Source: Sphingomonas sp. LR60 (GTDB lineage: Bacteria; Pseudomonadota; Alphaproteobacteria; Sphingomonadales; Sphingomonadaceae). Taken from it: a stretch of 64,000 nucleotides of DNA. The translations under genes and the position numbers were made by a program. Location of the stretch: positions 3,164,501 through 3,228,500 of the forward strand of contig NZ_JASPFK010000001.1 of NCBI RefSeq assembly GCF_036855935.1. The letters are read 5' to 3'. The first letter of the stretch is position 1. The number at the start of each line of letters is the position of its first letter. This document shows positions 26,018 to 33,854 of the stretch, in pieces. The notes beneath the pieces are model-generated. The model ran no database searches and was not told where the DNA came from. It worked only from the letters and a program-made list of their open reading frames with translations.

Positions 26018-26266
26018 ATGGATCTCAAAGAGCTTTATCTTCGTCAACGTGTTGCGGCGGCTTCGGCAGCGGCAGCCACTTCGCCACAGGCAAAACTTTC
26101 GCATAGGGAATTGGCCGCTAGCTACGCCGATCGCATAGAAAACTATGATGCGAGCGGAGAGGAGCGGTATTCGCCCACCCACTCGCCACAAGCCGGCATC
26201 ATAGATGACGAAGCATTGTCGTTGCGCGCCTTGCTGGATCCACAACTGGCTACGGCAAACCGGTGA
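26018..26266 (+). CDS. Small ELY-motif protein
   Basis: An 82-residue protein beginning MDLKELYLRQRVAAASAAAA, homologous in its first 42 residues to the product of 25588-25764. The C-terminal half is polar and unique. An aggga ribosome site precedes ATG 26018. Its TGA overlaps the GTG of the next tiny membrane protein gene, starting a three-gene coupled chain. Confidence 0.6.
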   Translation: MDLKELYLRQRVAAASAAAATSPQAKLSHRELAASYADRIENYDASGEERYSPTHSPQAGIIDDEALSLRALLDPQLATANR

Positions 26267-26391
26267 CTTGGATGTGGACCCTTGTCAGCCTGATTTGGCT
26301 TGCCCCGATTGGAACCGCTCTCGTTCTTCTTGCCGGGTCGATGATCTCACACCATTTTCGGGTGTGGCTGCTGCGGCATCTGGTCGGATGA
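26263..26391 (+). CDS. Small single-helix membrane protein
   Basis: A 42-residue frame (GTG 26263, or ATG 26272) with one helix, LVSLIWLAPIGTALVLLAGS, and a basic His/Arg-rich tail. The start overlaps the previous stop as GTGA and the stop overlaps the next start as ATGA, which strongly supports translation as part of a three-gene chain. Function is unknown. Confidence 0.6.
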   Translation: MTWMWTLVSLIWLAPIGTALVLLAGSMISHHFRVWLLRHLVG

Positions 26392-26567
26392 TGTCTGACG
26401 CTCATAAAAAGAGGCGTTGGACACAAACGGACATCAATGAGCTGCGCAGAGAGGTTGCTGGCGGTGCGAACATCAAGTCGCTGGCTGCAAGCCTCGGCAG
26501 AGAGGCCGAGGAGGTCCATCGTATGGCGGCGCGACTTAGCATATTCGCTAAACTACCACTGAGTTGA
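26388..26567 (+). CDS. Small SANT/HTH-like protein
   Basis: A 59-residue product, MMSDAHKKRRWTQTDINELR and onward, with a Myb/SANT- or Gcr-like helical pattern: W-T-x-x-D-I-x-E-L, a helix with SLAASLGREAEEV, then RMAARL. It could bind DNA or a protein partner. It is translationally coupled to the preceding membrane peptide. Confidence 0.6.
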   Translation: MMSDAHKKRRWTQTDINELRREVAGGANIKSLAASLGREAEEVHRMAARLSIFAKLPLS

Positions 26568-26671
26568 TCAGAGTAGGATACGCGTTGGCTCTTCAACGTG
26601 CCCGATAGACCGGCACCGATTCATTCGGATCGGCAGCGTTCAATAGTTGAGGTGAAATGCAGCCCACGGTC

Positions 26672-27094
26672 TTATTCATAACGAAAGCGCGCATTGCGAG
26701 CAAGAAAAGCGAAACCGATGAACATAGCTTTCAGGTGATCATCTGACACATCTTTAAGCTCTTCTTTTATGCGCTCTACGTATTCGTTTGGATCATCACC
26801 GACCCCATACAGCGGCTGGCTCATCGTTCGATTGTGAAACTCACGACGTTCAATCCTTTGCGAGCTGACGATGATTATATCGTGATGCCGCGGATTGCGC
26901 ACGATGCGCCCCATAAGATCGTCGACGTCCTTCTCCTCGCCTTCAATCACTTGTAAAAATCGGGTGCCGTCAGAGAGGAAGAGGCCAGTGATGCCATTTT
27001 CCTCATTCCGGACCGCCGCTGCTTCGCACAGGGCCTTGATCTCGGCCCGGCTAAAATTTGAGGCGGCTCTGCTGGTAAAAACGACTCGGTACAT
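26672..27094 (-). CDS. BLUF-domain protein with the key tyrosine replaced by phenylalanine
   Basis: The 140-residue protein has a BLUF flavin-binding domain over about residues 1-95 and a short helical tail. Family matches are RNEENGITGLFL (flavin Asn), TRFLQVIEGEE (photoactive Gln) and RIERREFHNRTM. The position that is Tyr in canonical BLUF domains (Tyr21 of AppA, in CYRSLA) is Phe here, in VVFTSRA, codon ttt; the semi-conserved Trp before the Met is Arg. In known BLUF proteins Tyr-to-Phe abolishes the normal photocycle, so this is predicted to bind flavin but not signal to light in the usual way. The start ATG 27094 is the domain start. Confidence 0.85.
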   Translation of the reverse strand: MYRVVFTSRAASNFSRAEIKALCEAAAVRNEENGITGLFLSDGTRFLQVIEGEEKDVDDLMGRIVRNPRHHDIIIVSSQRIERREFHNRTMSQPLYGVGDDPNEYVERIKEELKDVSDDHLKAMFIGFAFLARNARFRYE

Positions 27095-27295
27095 CGATTT
27101 TCCCCAGCAAGTAGAGGCTAGGGTGCGCTCAAATTGGCGTGGGGTCGACATCAAACCACCTATCTCACGTCACGCTGATGAGCAGGTAGCACTGCACAGA
27201 TCGCAGGCGACCCTGCCGGTCGTTTTCGAACGGGCCGATCGGAGGATCTATCGTGCGCAGCGAGCTGGAGGCGACCGCGTGGTGGTCTGTAACTC

Positions 27296-27763
27296 ATGCT
27301 GGGAACCGCTGCGCGAAGCTTGAAGGATGTGGTACGGAGAGGCGTGACCAACGCTGCACCGCATCGCTTCTCCATCGGCATCGAGCCGGTCGACATCGAC
27401 TTCATGGGACACGTCAACAACGCGAGCTACCTGAAGTGGGTACAGGCGGCTGTACTCGATCACTGGCGTGCCTTGGCGCCCGCCGAGATTGCAGCGCAGC
27501 ACCTATGGGTCGCGCTCAAGCACGAGATCACGTACCGCAAGCCCGCATTTCTTGAGGATGATGTGATCGCCACGGTGCTACTTGAGAAGGTGCATGGTGC
27601 TCGCGCCTTCTACGAGACCGTAATCAAGCGCGGCGAAGAGGTGCTGGCCGAGGTCAAATCCAGCTGGTGCTGCCTAGATGCGTCCACGATGCGTCCCGCA
27701 CGGCTGGCGCAGGACGTGATTGAGCACTTCTACCCCCGTACTGAGGCGCAGGCTGAACGCTGA
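27296..27763 (+). CDS. Acyl-CoA thioesterase (hotdog fold, 4HBT)
   Basis: The 155-residue product is a 4HBT-type thioesterase. The catalytic loop reads EPVDIDFMGHVNNASYLKWV, with the Asp and HVNN motif of this family, followed by the hot-dog helix and strands (ALKHEITYRKPAFLEDDVIA, AFYETVIKRG). Starts at GTG 27332 or 27344 would give a more typical length near 140. It hydrolyses some acyl-CoA in the cytosol; the substrate is unknown. It converges on the S1/P1 nuclease gene with no gap. Confidence 0.82.
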   Translation: MLGTAARSLKDVVRRGVTNAAPHRFSIGIEPVDIDFMGHVNNASYLKWVQAAVLDHWRALAPAEIAAQHLWVALKHEITYRKPAFLEDDVIATVLLEKVHGARAFYETVIKRGEEVLAEVKSSWCCLDASTMRPARLAQDVIEHFYPRTEAQAER

Positions 27764-28543
27764 TTAGCGGAACACCTTGTTGAGATAGGCCGCCAGCCGA
27801 ACGCCACCCTTTTCGAGCTGTAGCTCCACGCGCGGGGTGTTCTCATACACGTAGCGGTAGCCCAAGGCGGTGTCGCCGGAGGGCGGGTACACCTGATCCC
27901 GCACGATCACGCTATCGGCCATCCATACCCTAGGATCAGCCGACGACCATGCCTTGACGTCGGCCGGCGTGATGCGGGCGTTCAGCCAAGCCGCCATCTC
28001 GGAATACGAAAGCTGCTCGTCGTCGACCAGCAGCGTGTCCCAGACGCTGTGCAGGTTCGTCGGCTTGCCGAACCACGTCACCTTCAGGTCATTGCCGCCG
28101 CGATCTGTGCCGTTGCCGTTGTGGAGCGGCTGTGCGAGGTCGCCGACGATGTGGATGATGAAGCGTAGCGCCACGCGCTTGTCGTCGGGCGAGGCCTTGC
28201 GGTCCCGGAGAGTGGCGCTGAAGCGGTCGAGCGCGGTGATGGCGTCGCCTTCGGGCGGTGCACCCACCTGATCGTAGGTCTTGCCGCCTGGCAGTGTCAC
28301 ATAGTGCCAAGGGCTGGCCGTCTTCTGCCAGAACGGCGATGGATCGGACTTCATGAAGTCGGGCCAGTTCGACGCCTCGGCCATGGTCTCGGTGCAGAGG
28401 ATGCGCTTCACGGCCGATCGCGCCTTGCTGCTCAGGTGCGCGTCAGCGATCTGACCGACGACGCGATGGCCGGTCTTGCCCCAGGCGAATGCGGGGGCGG
28501 GGATGATGGAGAAGATGAAAGCTGCAGCAGCAAGGGTACGCAT
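27764..28543 (-). CDS. S1/P1-type nuclease, secreted
   Basis: The 259-residue protein has a signal peptide (MRTLAAAAFIFSIIPAPAFA) cleaved just before Trp, the usual N-terminal zinc ligand (WGKTGHRVVGQIAD). Further ligands are in MAEASNWPD, SPWHYVTLP, FIIHIVGDLAQPLH and NLHSVWD, so the three-zinc site of S1/P1 nucleases looks complete. It should cleave single-stranded DNA and RNA in the periplasm or outside the cell. Within the element it may serve nutrient scavenging or defence; that is inference. Confidence 0.88.
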   Translation of the reverse strand: MRTLAAAAFIFSIIPAPAFAWGKTGHRVVGQIADAHLSSKARSAVKRILCTETMAEASNWPDFMKSDPSPFWQKTASPWHYVTLPGGKTYDQVGAPPEGDAITALDRFSATLRDRKASPDDKRVALRFIIHIVGDLAQPLHNGNGTDRGGNDLKVTWFGKPTNLHSVWDTLLVDDEQLSYSEMAAWLNARITPADVKAWSSADPRVWMADSVIVRDQVYPPSGDTALGYRYVYENTPRVELQLEKGGVRLAAYLNKVFR

Positions 28544-28610
28544 GGCGTGCCCCTGCCGTCGCAAGGTGGCGTTTTCGTGACTTACCTCGACAGTTTAAGC
28601 CGCGGCCCCG

Positions 28611-29240
28611 TCACCCTGCATGATAGCTGGTCGTAGTGATGTAGTGCAGCGTGTGGACCGTCATGCCACCGTGCTGTCGCTCACCTTCGTCCTTGGCAGC
28701 AGCGCTCAGTAGGTAGCGCCCCGAACCCGAAGTAGGGACCACCACCACACCACGCGCGTCGGTGCGCAGCTTGCGTGTCTCACGAGCCGGCGTCACGAAG
28801 GTCACCTCAGTATCGGCCAGCGGACGGCCATCGCGAATGACCGTGAACCTGTCAGCGTCAGTCGCCACGGGCACGATCTCGAAAGGCAGGACCGCCTTCG
28901 GCTCAATTCGCCCGGCGCGCGCATAGTAGACCACCGCCTCTCGCTTGGTGGCGGGTCCCCATGGAGCAAAGACGTTGTCGTCCCAGGCACGAACATCGCC
29001 AGCGACCGCAGCTACCTCGATGTGATCGTTACGGCGTACCATTGCAGCCCGCGAAGACGGGACCAGCCGCGGCGCCTTCAACTTCGTAAATTCCGGGTCA
29101 CCGCCGGCCGGCACCGGCTCCGCCGGTTCGCCCAGGTAGATTCGAGCTGTCGCGCTTCCGTCGCGCTCAATCCACACCTCGTGCGCAGCGGCCAGCGTCG
29201 AAGTGCCGAGCAGAGCGGCGGCAAGAAACAGCTTGATCAT
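28611..29240 (-). CDS. DUF4198 domain-containing exported protein
   Basis: A 209-residue protein with a signal peptide ending TLAAAHEVWIERDG; mature DUF4198 proteins start with His-Glu in this way and are linked in the family to periplasmic metal or cobalt/nickel uptake. Beta-sandwich-like content continues through DGRPLADTEVTFVTPA and GRYLLSAAAKDEGE. It is about 70 bases upstream of the nuclease gene on the same strand. Its function is not proven. Confidence 0.75.
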   Translation of the reverse strand: MIKLFLAAALLGTSTLAAAHEVWIERDGSATARIYLGEPAEPVPAGGDPEFTKLKAPRLVPSSRAAMVRRNDHIEVAAVAGDVRAWDDNVFAPWGPATKREAVVYYARAGRIEPKAVLPFEIVPVATDADRFTVIRDGRPLADTEVTFVTPARETRKLRTDARGVVVVPTSGSGRYLLSAAAKDEGERQHGGMTVHTLHYITTTSYHAG

Positions 29241-29362
29241 ACCTGATCTCCAACGAAGCGATCGTCGCGGTCCGTGAAGCGACGCTCTGATAAGCTGGCT
29301 TACTGCGCATAGCTATCACTAGCAACCACGTGTGATGTCTGGCGGGGGACGGCTTGCCGCCA

Positions 29363-29766
29363 TTATCTGCACTCACCCATCCGGTACTGACGCCAATAAC
29401 GATCCCAGCGAGTAGCTGCTCCTGCGGCTATTGCCGCACAGGACAGAGAGCGCCCGTCCGGCAACGTGCACCGGGCGACCACGCGCGTATAGCTGGCGCC
29501 CACCGGCTGGCAGCTAAGCCGCTTACCGAGAGTCAGCCGCGCCATGATCTGGCGGCTGCGCTCCGCGGCACGATCGTCACAGACATACGTACGCCGCTGC
29601 GATGGGGGCCGCCGGCACGGCGCGCGCTCTCGAAGTCCGGCGCCTGTACACCAGCCACGCGGATCTTCACGCCCGATCGGCACCACAGCGGGCCGTCACC
29701 ATCATGGACGCGAACGACTTGGCAGACGATCGGTGGCGGCGGGGTGGCGATCATGGTGGGCGTCAT
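29363..29766 (-). CDS. Thermonuclease (SNase)-like protein, frame broken
   Basis: The start MTPTMIATPPPPIVCQVVRV and HDGDGPLWCRSGVKIRVAGV QAPDF give the OB-fold SNase opening, including the DGD and the GV-Q-A-P-D segment that replaces the usual IDAPE. The frame is lost at about 29622-29628. One added base lets it continue as ARPCRRPP...VCDDRAAERSRQIM to the conserved ending RWDRYWRQYRMGECR. The product would be about 134 residues. No signal peptide is apparent. The catalytic Arg/Glu are not clearly preserved. I infer a missing base in the read. Confidence 0.65.
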
Positions 29767-29873
29767 CTCAGCAAACCCATGTTCCCGCAATGTTCTTGCG
29801 AGATCACGGCGGCGTCGGCGTAGCTTGCCGCCACCGCCGATCGACGGCGCACCGACATTGAAGGAGCCTTGGC

Positions 29874-30077
29874 ATGGAGCACGACTTCCTGCTGCGTGCG
29901 GCTGCGCGCGCGATCTATGACGCCTGCTATCCCAGCGACGACTGGTCGCCGGTGGGGTTCGACGAGGCCGAGCGGTCTGGGACGGTGCATTACCGGCAGG
30001 CCGTCGACGCGGCGCTTCAGGCACGGGCCGTGCTGGCTGTGCGCGGTGAGCAGTTGCCGCTTCCGGCGCTTGCGTAA
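29874..30077 (+). CDS. Hypothetical small protein
   Basis: A 67-residue soluble protein (MEHDFLLRAAARAIYDACYP...) with an aaggag ribosome site a few bases before ATG 29874. No family is recognised. It opens a plus-strand cargo block running to the SRAP gene. Confidence 0.6.
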   Translation: MEHDFLLRAAARAIYDACYPSDDWSPVGFDEAERSGTVHYRQAVDAALQARAVLAVRGEQLPLPALA

Positions 30078-30086
30078 TCAGCGGAT

Positions 30087-30605
30087 GTGGTTGGCGATCC
30101 GAAGACCCTGCACGACCTGTATCGCGTCGAGGCACAGGTTCGCGTCACGTGCCGGAGTTGCAAGGCAACCGAGGTGTGGGAACTGGATGCGCTGATCGCC
30201 GAGGTGCGAGCGAACGGCGGCAACACCGATTGGCGGGCGGCGCGATCGGCGCTGAAATGCCCGCGGCACTGCGCGGCACCACGGATCGATCTGCTACCGC
30301 TGCCCTATGGCAAGCAGCGTGCCCGGCGCCGCGCTCATCGTCACGCGCTGATCAACCTGTCGCTCCAGGTGCTGCGGGCGGCGGCGCAGCGGTCAGCGCG
30401 GGAGGCGGTCGGCACGATCGAGGTCCGCCTTGCGTTGCACGTACTTTGCCCCTTCGTGCGGGATCAGCGCCTGCTGACCGAGTTTTGGAAGGCTGCCACG
30501 GCCGAGCCGCAACACCCCTGGACGAGCTGCCACCTGCCATATCGGTGGATTGCACAACGGCTGATTGAACAAGGAGCGGAGGTGGATGAGCCAAACAGGG
30601 CATGA
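30087..30605 (+). CDS. Hypothetical protein with a Cys pair
   Basis: A 172-residue protein starting at a GTG (VGDPKTLHDLYRVEAQVRVT). Cys residues in CRSCKATEVWEL and LKCPRHCAAPRID could form a zinc ribbon, followed by a basic helix-rich part and a C-terminal segment with EFWKAATAEPQHPW. No family is recognised. Confidence 0.55.
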   Translation: MVGDPKTLHDLYRVEAQVRVTCRSCKATEVWELDALIAEVRANGGNTDWRAARSALKCPRHCAAPRIDLLPLPYGKQRARRRAHRHALINLSLQVLRAAAQRSAREAVGTIEVRLALHVLCPFVRDQRLLTEFWKAATAEPQHPWTSCHLPYRWIAQRLIEQGAEVDEPNRA

Positions 30606-30667
30606 CTTGAGTGGCGTTGACTCACCTGTCCTCGCGCGGGCAGCCTCCGCCCCGAGGGGAGAGAATC

Positions 30668-31612
30668 GTGGTCGATGTCTTTGATCGATGGTGCTTGTTT
30701 TGTGACTTCGAAGTTCATGCGCCGGGTGAGGGTGCGCCACAGCCCCTTTTAGACGACTATGTTGATCCGCTTATAGCCATGGCCGAGGCGGGCACGGCGA
30801 AGCGTGTGTTCGAGAACGAAAATAGGGTGACGCGTATCGCCGGAGCGAGGCGCGTTACGCTCCCCGATGGGGCACCTGCCATAGCTATGCTGATCACCCT
30901 CGGTGACCGGCGCGGCGCTGATCCTGCGTTCATCCATTTCGACGAAGGGCTGACCCGTGATGCTGAAAAGCTCGACGGTGAAGTGAAAGGCGTCGGTGCC
31001 CACTGCGTCGTGTCTCTGGTTCAAGATCCGCAAGCGGTTGGACGCTACCGGATGTTTCTTGAAGAGACACGAGGGATAGGTCGGACGCCGGTTACGCGCC
31101 TTTTTGGATCTGTGTTGACGACGATCGCCGAGGATCGCGGTGAGCGGTACGTGAACCAAAGAACCGGCAGGCAAAACAAGTTCAGGCCGATCGTTGAAGT
31201 ACACCCACGACGATCCCGTGAGATGGCTGCCGCGTTGGACGAGGGCTCCTTCCTACCGGTCGATCTGTTTGACACCAGCGCAGTCCCGGCCTTCGACGAG
31301 AACCCAGAATATGAGGTCCGCCGCCATGTCTTAACGGTCAAGGTCAAGCCAGCGCCTGGCCGTACCTATCGGCAGGCTGTGAGCGATTTGGCTGCCACAG
31401 CGCGTGACAACGGTTATGATCGGATGCGGGTCTCGTGGCGTCTCCCGGGTCAACAGCGCGGCGGCACGTCGGAGATGTCGACCGACTTGGCCGATCTAGG
31501 CACGGCCCTATTTGCACACCGCGAGTTGGTGCATATCGAGCATGGGTTAACCGAGTGCGCTGGCTCGCTGTCAGATGAGTTTGTGGAGGCCATGATGGCC
31601 GAATTCGTGTAG
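30668..31612 (+). CDS. Unrecognised cytosolic protein, first gene of a two-gene module
   Basis: A 314-residue protein with no signal or helix, starting VVDVFDRWCLFCDFEVHAPG after a ggggaga ribosome site (an in-frame extension to 30611 exists). Notable blocks are TRDAEKLDGEVKGVGAHCVV, YRMFLEETRGIGRTPVTRLF, a central GRQNKFRPIVEVHPRRSREM and a C-terminal LTVKVKPAPGRTYRQAVSDL. I cannot name a family. The gene is followed after 16 bases by a four-helix membrane protein and then the SRAP gene, in the cargo zone of the element, an arrangement that would suit a sensor/effector pair. That is inference. Confidence 0.6.
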   Translation: MVDVFDRWCLFCDFEVHAPGEGAPQPLLDDYVDPLIAMAEAGTAKRVFENENRVTRIAGARRVTLPDGAPAIAMLITLGDRRGADPAFIHFDEGLTRDAEKLDGEVKGVGAHCVVSLVQDPQAVGRYRMFLEETRGIGRTPVTRLFGSVLTTIAEDRGERYVNQRTGRQNKFRPIVEVHPRRSREMAAALDEGSFLPVDLFDTSAVPAFDENPEYEVRRHVLTVKVKPAPGRTYRQAVSDLAATARDNGYDRMRVSWRLPGQQRGGTSEMSTDLADLGTALFAHRELVHIEHGLTECAGSLSDEFVEAMMAEFV

Positions 31613-31628
31613 GTTGCGACAGACAGTC

Positions 31629-32210
31629 ATGCTCCTCGCACCGCTCAACTATTGGCGCGTTCGCCACCCCGTGAAGGGGATGTGGGACTTCCTGTTTCCC
31701 GCGCTAGGCGCTGTCGGCCTGACAGCCGCATTGATGTTGTGGCCTGCAATCCCATCGCCATACGGCGCCACTGGCTTCCTCGGTGGCCTGCAAAACCTGT
31801 ACGCCATTCTTGGCGGCTTTTTTGTCGCGGCATTGACCCTCCTATCGACCGCCGACTCAAGGGCGCTTCGGCAGCCGCTCGCAGGTTCGCCGCCGCCTAA
31901 ATTTGGCACCGAGACGGTGCCCTTAGATCGTCGGCGCTTTTTGTGTCTGCTCTTCGGTTATCTGGCATTCTCGGCTTTCGGCTTATATGCGCTTGGGTTC
32001 ATCGCGACTCTTTTGGCGCCCGGTGCACGGGAAATACTCGCCGGCCCAGCTCGAACCGTCGCATCGCTGGCGTTCCTGCTCTTCTATACCTTTTGGTTAA
32101 GCCACGTTTTTGTGTCGACGATGGTCGGACTCTATTATTTCACCGATCGGCTGCAACGGCCCGACCCCGTGCTCATCAGGGACACCGACGATTTGCAGGC
32201 AGCAGAGTAA
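31629..32210 (+). CDS. Four-helix membrane protein, second gene of the module
   Basis: The 193-residue product has four helices, at about 18-40, 51-73, 98-128 and 138-170, with short loops and a charged C-terminal tail (DRLQRPDPVLIRDTDDLQAA). No enzyme motif is visible. It begins 16 bases after the cytosolic partner, so the two are probably cotranscribed. A TTG at 31614 could extend it by five residues. Its role is unknown; a membrane effector is one possibility. Confidence 0.6.
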   Translation: MLLAPLNYWRVRHPVKGMWDFLFPALGAVGLTAALMLWPAIPSPYGATGFLGGLQNLYAILGGFFVAALTLLSTADSRALRQPLAGSPPPKFGTETVPLDRRRFLCLLFGYLAFSAFGLYALGFIATLLAPGAREILAGPARTVASLAFLLFYTFWLSHVFVSTMVGLYYFTDRLQRPDPVLIRDTDDLQAAE

Positions 32211-32218
32211 GGCTGGCT

Positions 32219-32887
32219 GTGTGCAACCGCTACCGCATGACCGAGGCGCAGATCGCACTCGCCGCCCGCTACGGCATCGAGGCACCTTTTCCGCCCGATC
32301 ACACGATCCCGCCGTCTGAGCTGTTCCCCGACAAGCCGGCCTATGTCGTGCGCCAGGAGGGCGGAGCCCGAACGCTCGACGTCATGCGCTGGGGCTTTCC
32401 GCGAAAGGTGCCGGGCAAGCGCATCGATAAGGTGATGGGCAAGCCCGTGCTGCTCGACACCAAGGTTACCAACGTGCGCAATTACACGTCGCCGTTCTGG
32501 AAGTCGGCGCTGACCAACCCGGAGCGACGATGCCTCGTCCCGTTCACTAGCTTCAGCGAGTACGGGCCCGGTCCTGCTGGTAAGCGCCCATTGTTCTGGT
32601 TCGACGTTCCCAGCCGACCGATCGTCAGCTTCGCGGGTGTGTGGCGGCCGGCGGAGGGCGGTGCCGTGTTTGCGTTCCTGACGACCGATCCCAACCCGCT
32701 GGTGGCACCGGTCCACCCTAAGGCCATGCCGGTGCTGCTCGACGAGGAAGACGAGGAGCGATGGCTGACGTGCTCGTTCGACGATGCCGTTGCGCTGGCC
32801 AAGCCGTTCCCGTCGCAGTTGATGACGGCCCGACAGGATGCATCGACAGGCGCTGTCGGCCGAGGCGCGGGACGGCTACTCGAGTAG
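32219..32887 (+). CDS. yedK: SOS response-associated peptidase (SRAP/YedK)
   Basis: SRAP proteins trap abasic sites in single-stranded DNA through a thiazolidine link to the N-terminal Cys. Here GTG 32219 is followed directly by TGC, giving M-C-N-R-Y, so the catalytic Cys2 is present. Other active-site blocks are VTNVRNYTSPFWKSAL (Asn), PFTSFSEYGPGPAG (Glu) and APVHPKAMPVLL (His). Length is 222 residues. Its place in the element with other nucleic-acid enzymes suggests a repair or defence role for cargo. Confidence 0.88.
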   Translation: MCNRYRMTEAQIALAARYGIEAPFPPDHTIPPSELFPDKPAYVVRQEGGARTLDVMRWGFPRKVPGKRIDKVMGKPVLLDTKVTNVRNYTSPFWKSALTNPERRCLVPFTSFSEYGPGPAGKRPLFWFDVPSRPIVSFAGVWRPAEGGAVFAFLTTDPNPLVAPVHPKAMPVLLDEEDEERWLTCSFDDAVALAKPFPSQLMTARQDASTGAVGRGAGRLLE

Positions 32888-32947
32888 GGATGATGGCAGA
32901 TCAAAGCCCGCCCAGCCGAGGTAAGCAGCGCGCTCAGAACCAGTCCA

Positions 32948-33256
32948 TCATTCAGCCGGGCACAGGGGCTGCAGCGAGGAGAGCTTGTCGACAAGCGCCA
33001 CATCATGCTTTGCGGCCGCCAAGTCAAACTGACCTTGGAGCGCAAGCAGCAAACCTGCAGGATACCCGAGCACCCGCTCCACCTTAAGCGCGAGTTCAGG
33101 CGTTACCGAACGCTTGCCGTTCAGCACGTTATTGAACCCAGGACGAGCGACACCAAGCCGCGCTGCGGCTTCGGTCACAGTGATCTCAAAGCGCGGCAGC
33201 ACGTCTTCAGACAGAACCTCCCCTGGATGAACCGGATAAGCCAGCTCGAGAGACAT
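32948..33256 (-). CDS. higA: HigA-type antitoxin, XRE family
   Basis: The 102-residue protein starts MSLELAYPVHPGEVLSEDVL, the usual HigA opening, then the HTH EITVTEAAARLGVARPGFNN and VLNGKRSVTPELALKVERVL. It follows the putative toxin gene by 47 bases, the toxin-first order of HigBA. It should bind the toxin and autoregulate the promoter upstream of 33606. Confidence 0.82.
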   Translation of the reverse strand: MSLELAYPVHPGEVLSEDVLPRFEITVTEAAARLGVARPGFNNVLNGKRSVTPELALKVERVLGYPAGLLLALQGQFDLAAAKHDVALVDKLSSLQPLCPAE

Positions 33257-33303
33257 ATAAGAATAAACCCTAGTATAAGGGAGGGGCACAAGGCCCCTCC
33301 GGA

Positions 33304-33606
33304 TCAATGAGAATTTTCAAACCGAACGTTCGAAACCTCCTTGCGGACGTCGTCCCACTCCATGAGGAGACGGGTGGCCCCACCAACGTCGAAGGACCAC
33401 GTGGCTACGTTACCTTTGTAACGATGCACCCTCCACTCGGGGTGCGCTTTCTTAATTTCGACCATCGAATTAGCAGCGGTGATAACGCTAATCTGACGAC
33501 GGATTTTCTTGGCTTCCTTGGGTTGCAGATCCGGCATCGACTTGCCCGGAGGCGAACTTAGAAGATCTGCAATTGGCTTACTGGCCGAGATGATAGTGAT
33601 GGGCAT
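33304..33606 (-). CDS. higB: HigB-like toxin
   Basis: A 100-residue protein located just upstream of higA. It has a polar N-terminal region followed by KKIRRQISVITAANSMVEIK and a C-terminal beta part RVHRYKGNVATWSFDVGGAT, which suits a RelE/HigB-superfamily mRNA interferase, though the family match is weaker than for HigA. Assignment leans on the gene pair. The catalytic residues cannot be placed with confidence. Confidence 0.6.
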   Translation of the reverse strand: MPITIISASKPIADLLSSPPGKSMPDLQPKEAKKIRRQISVITAANSMVEIKKAHPEWRVHRYKGNVATWSFDVGGATRLLMEWDDVRKEVSNVRFENSH

Positions 33607-33854
33607 GGTGTGCTTTCTTATAATTCATAGCGTTCATCATTGGTTGGTCTCCCACTTAGGTCCGGTCTATATGACACGTATCGGCCGGCGATACAATCCC
33701 TTGTATCGTGGCTGGGTACAAAATGTTTGACGACGGGCTTGTGGACCTATCCACCCAGCTATCTTAGATCAGCGCAATGAGCATGACCGGCATCATCGCG
33801 CTGGCGATCGGAAGCGCTATCGGCACCACGATCGCCGTTCGGCGCAACCCCGAG

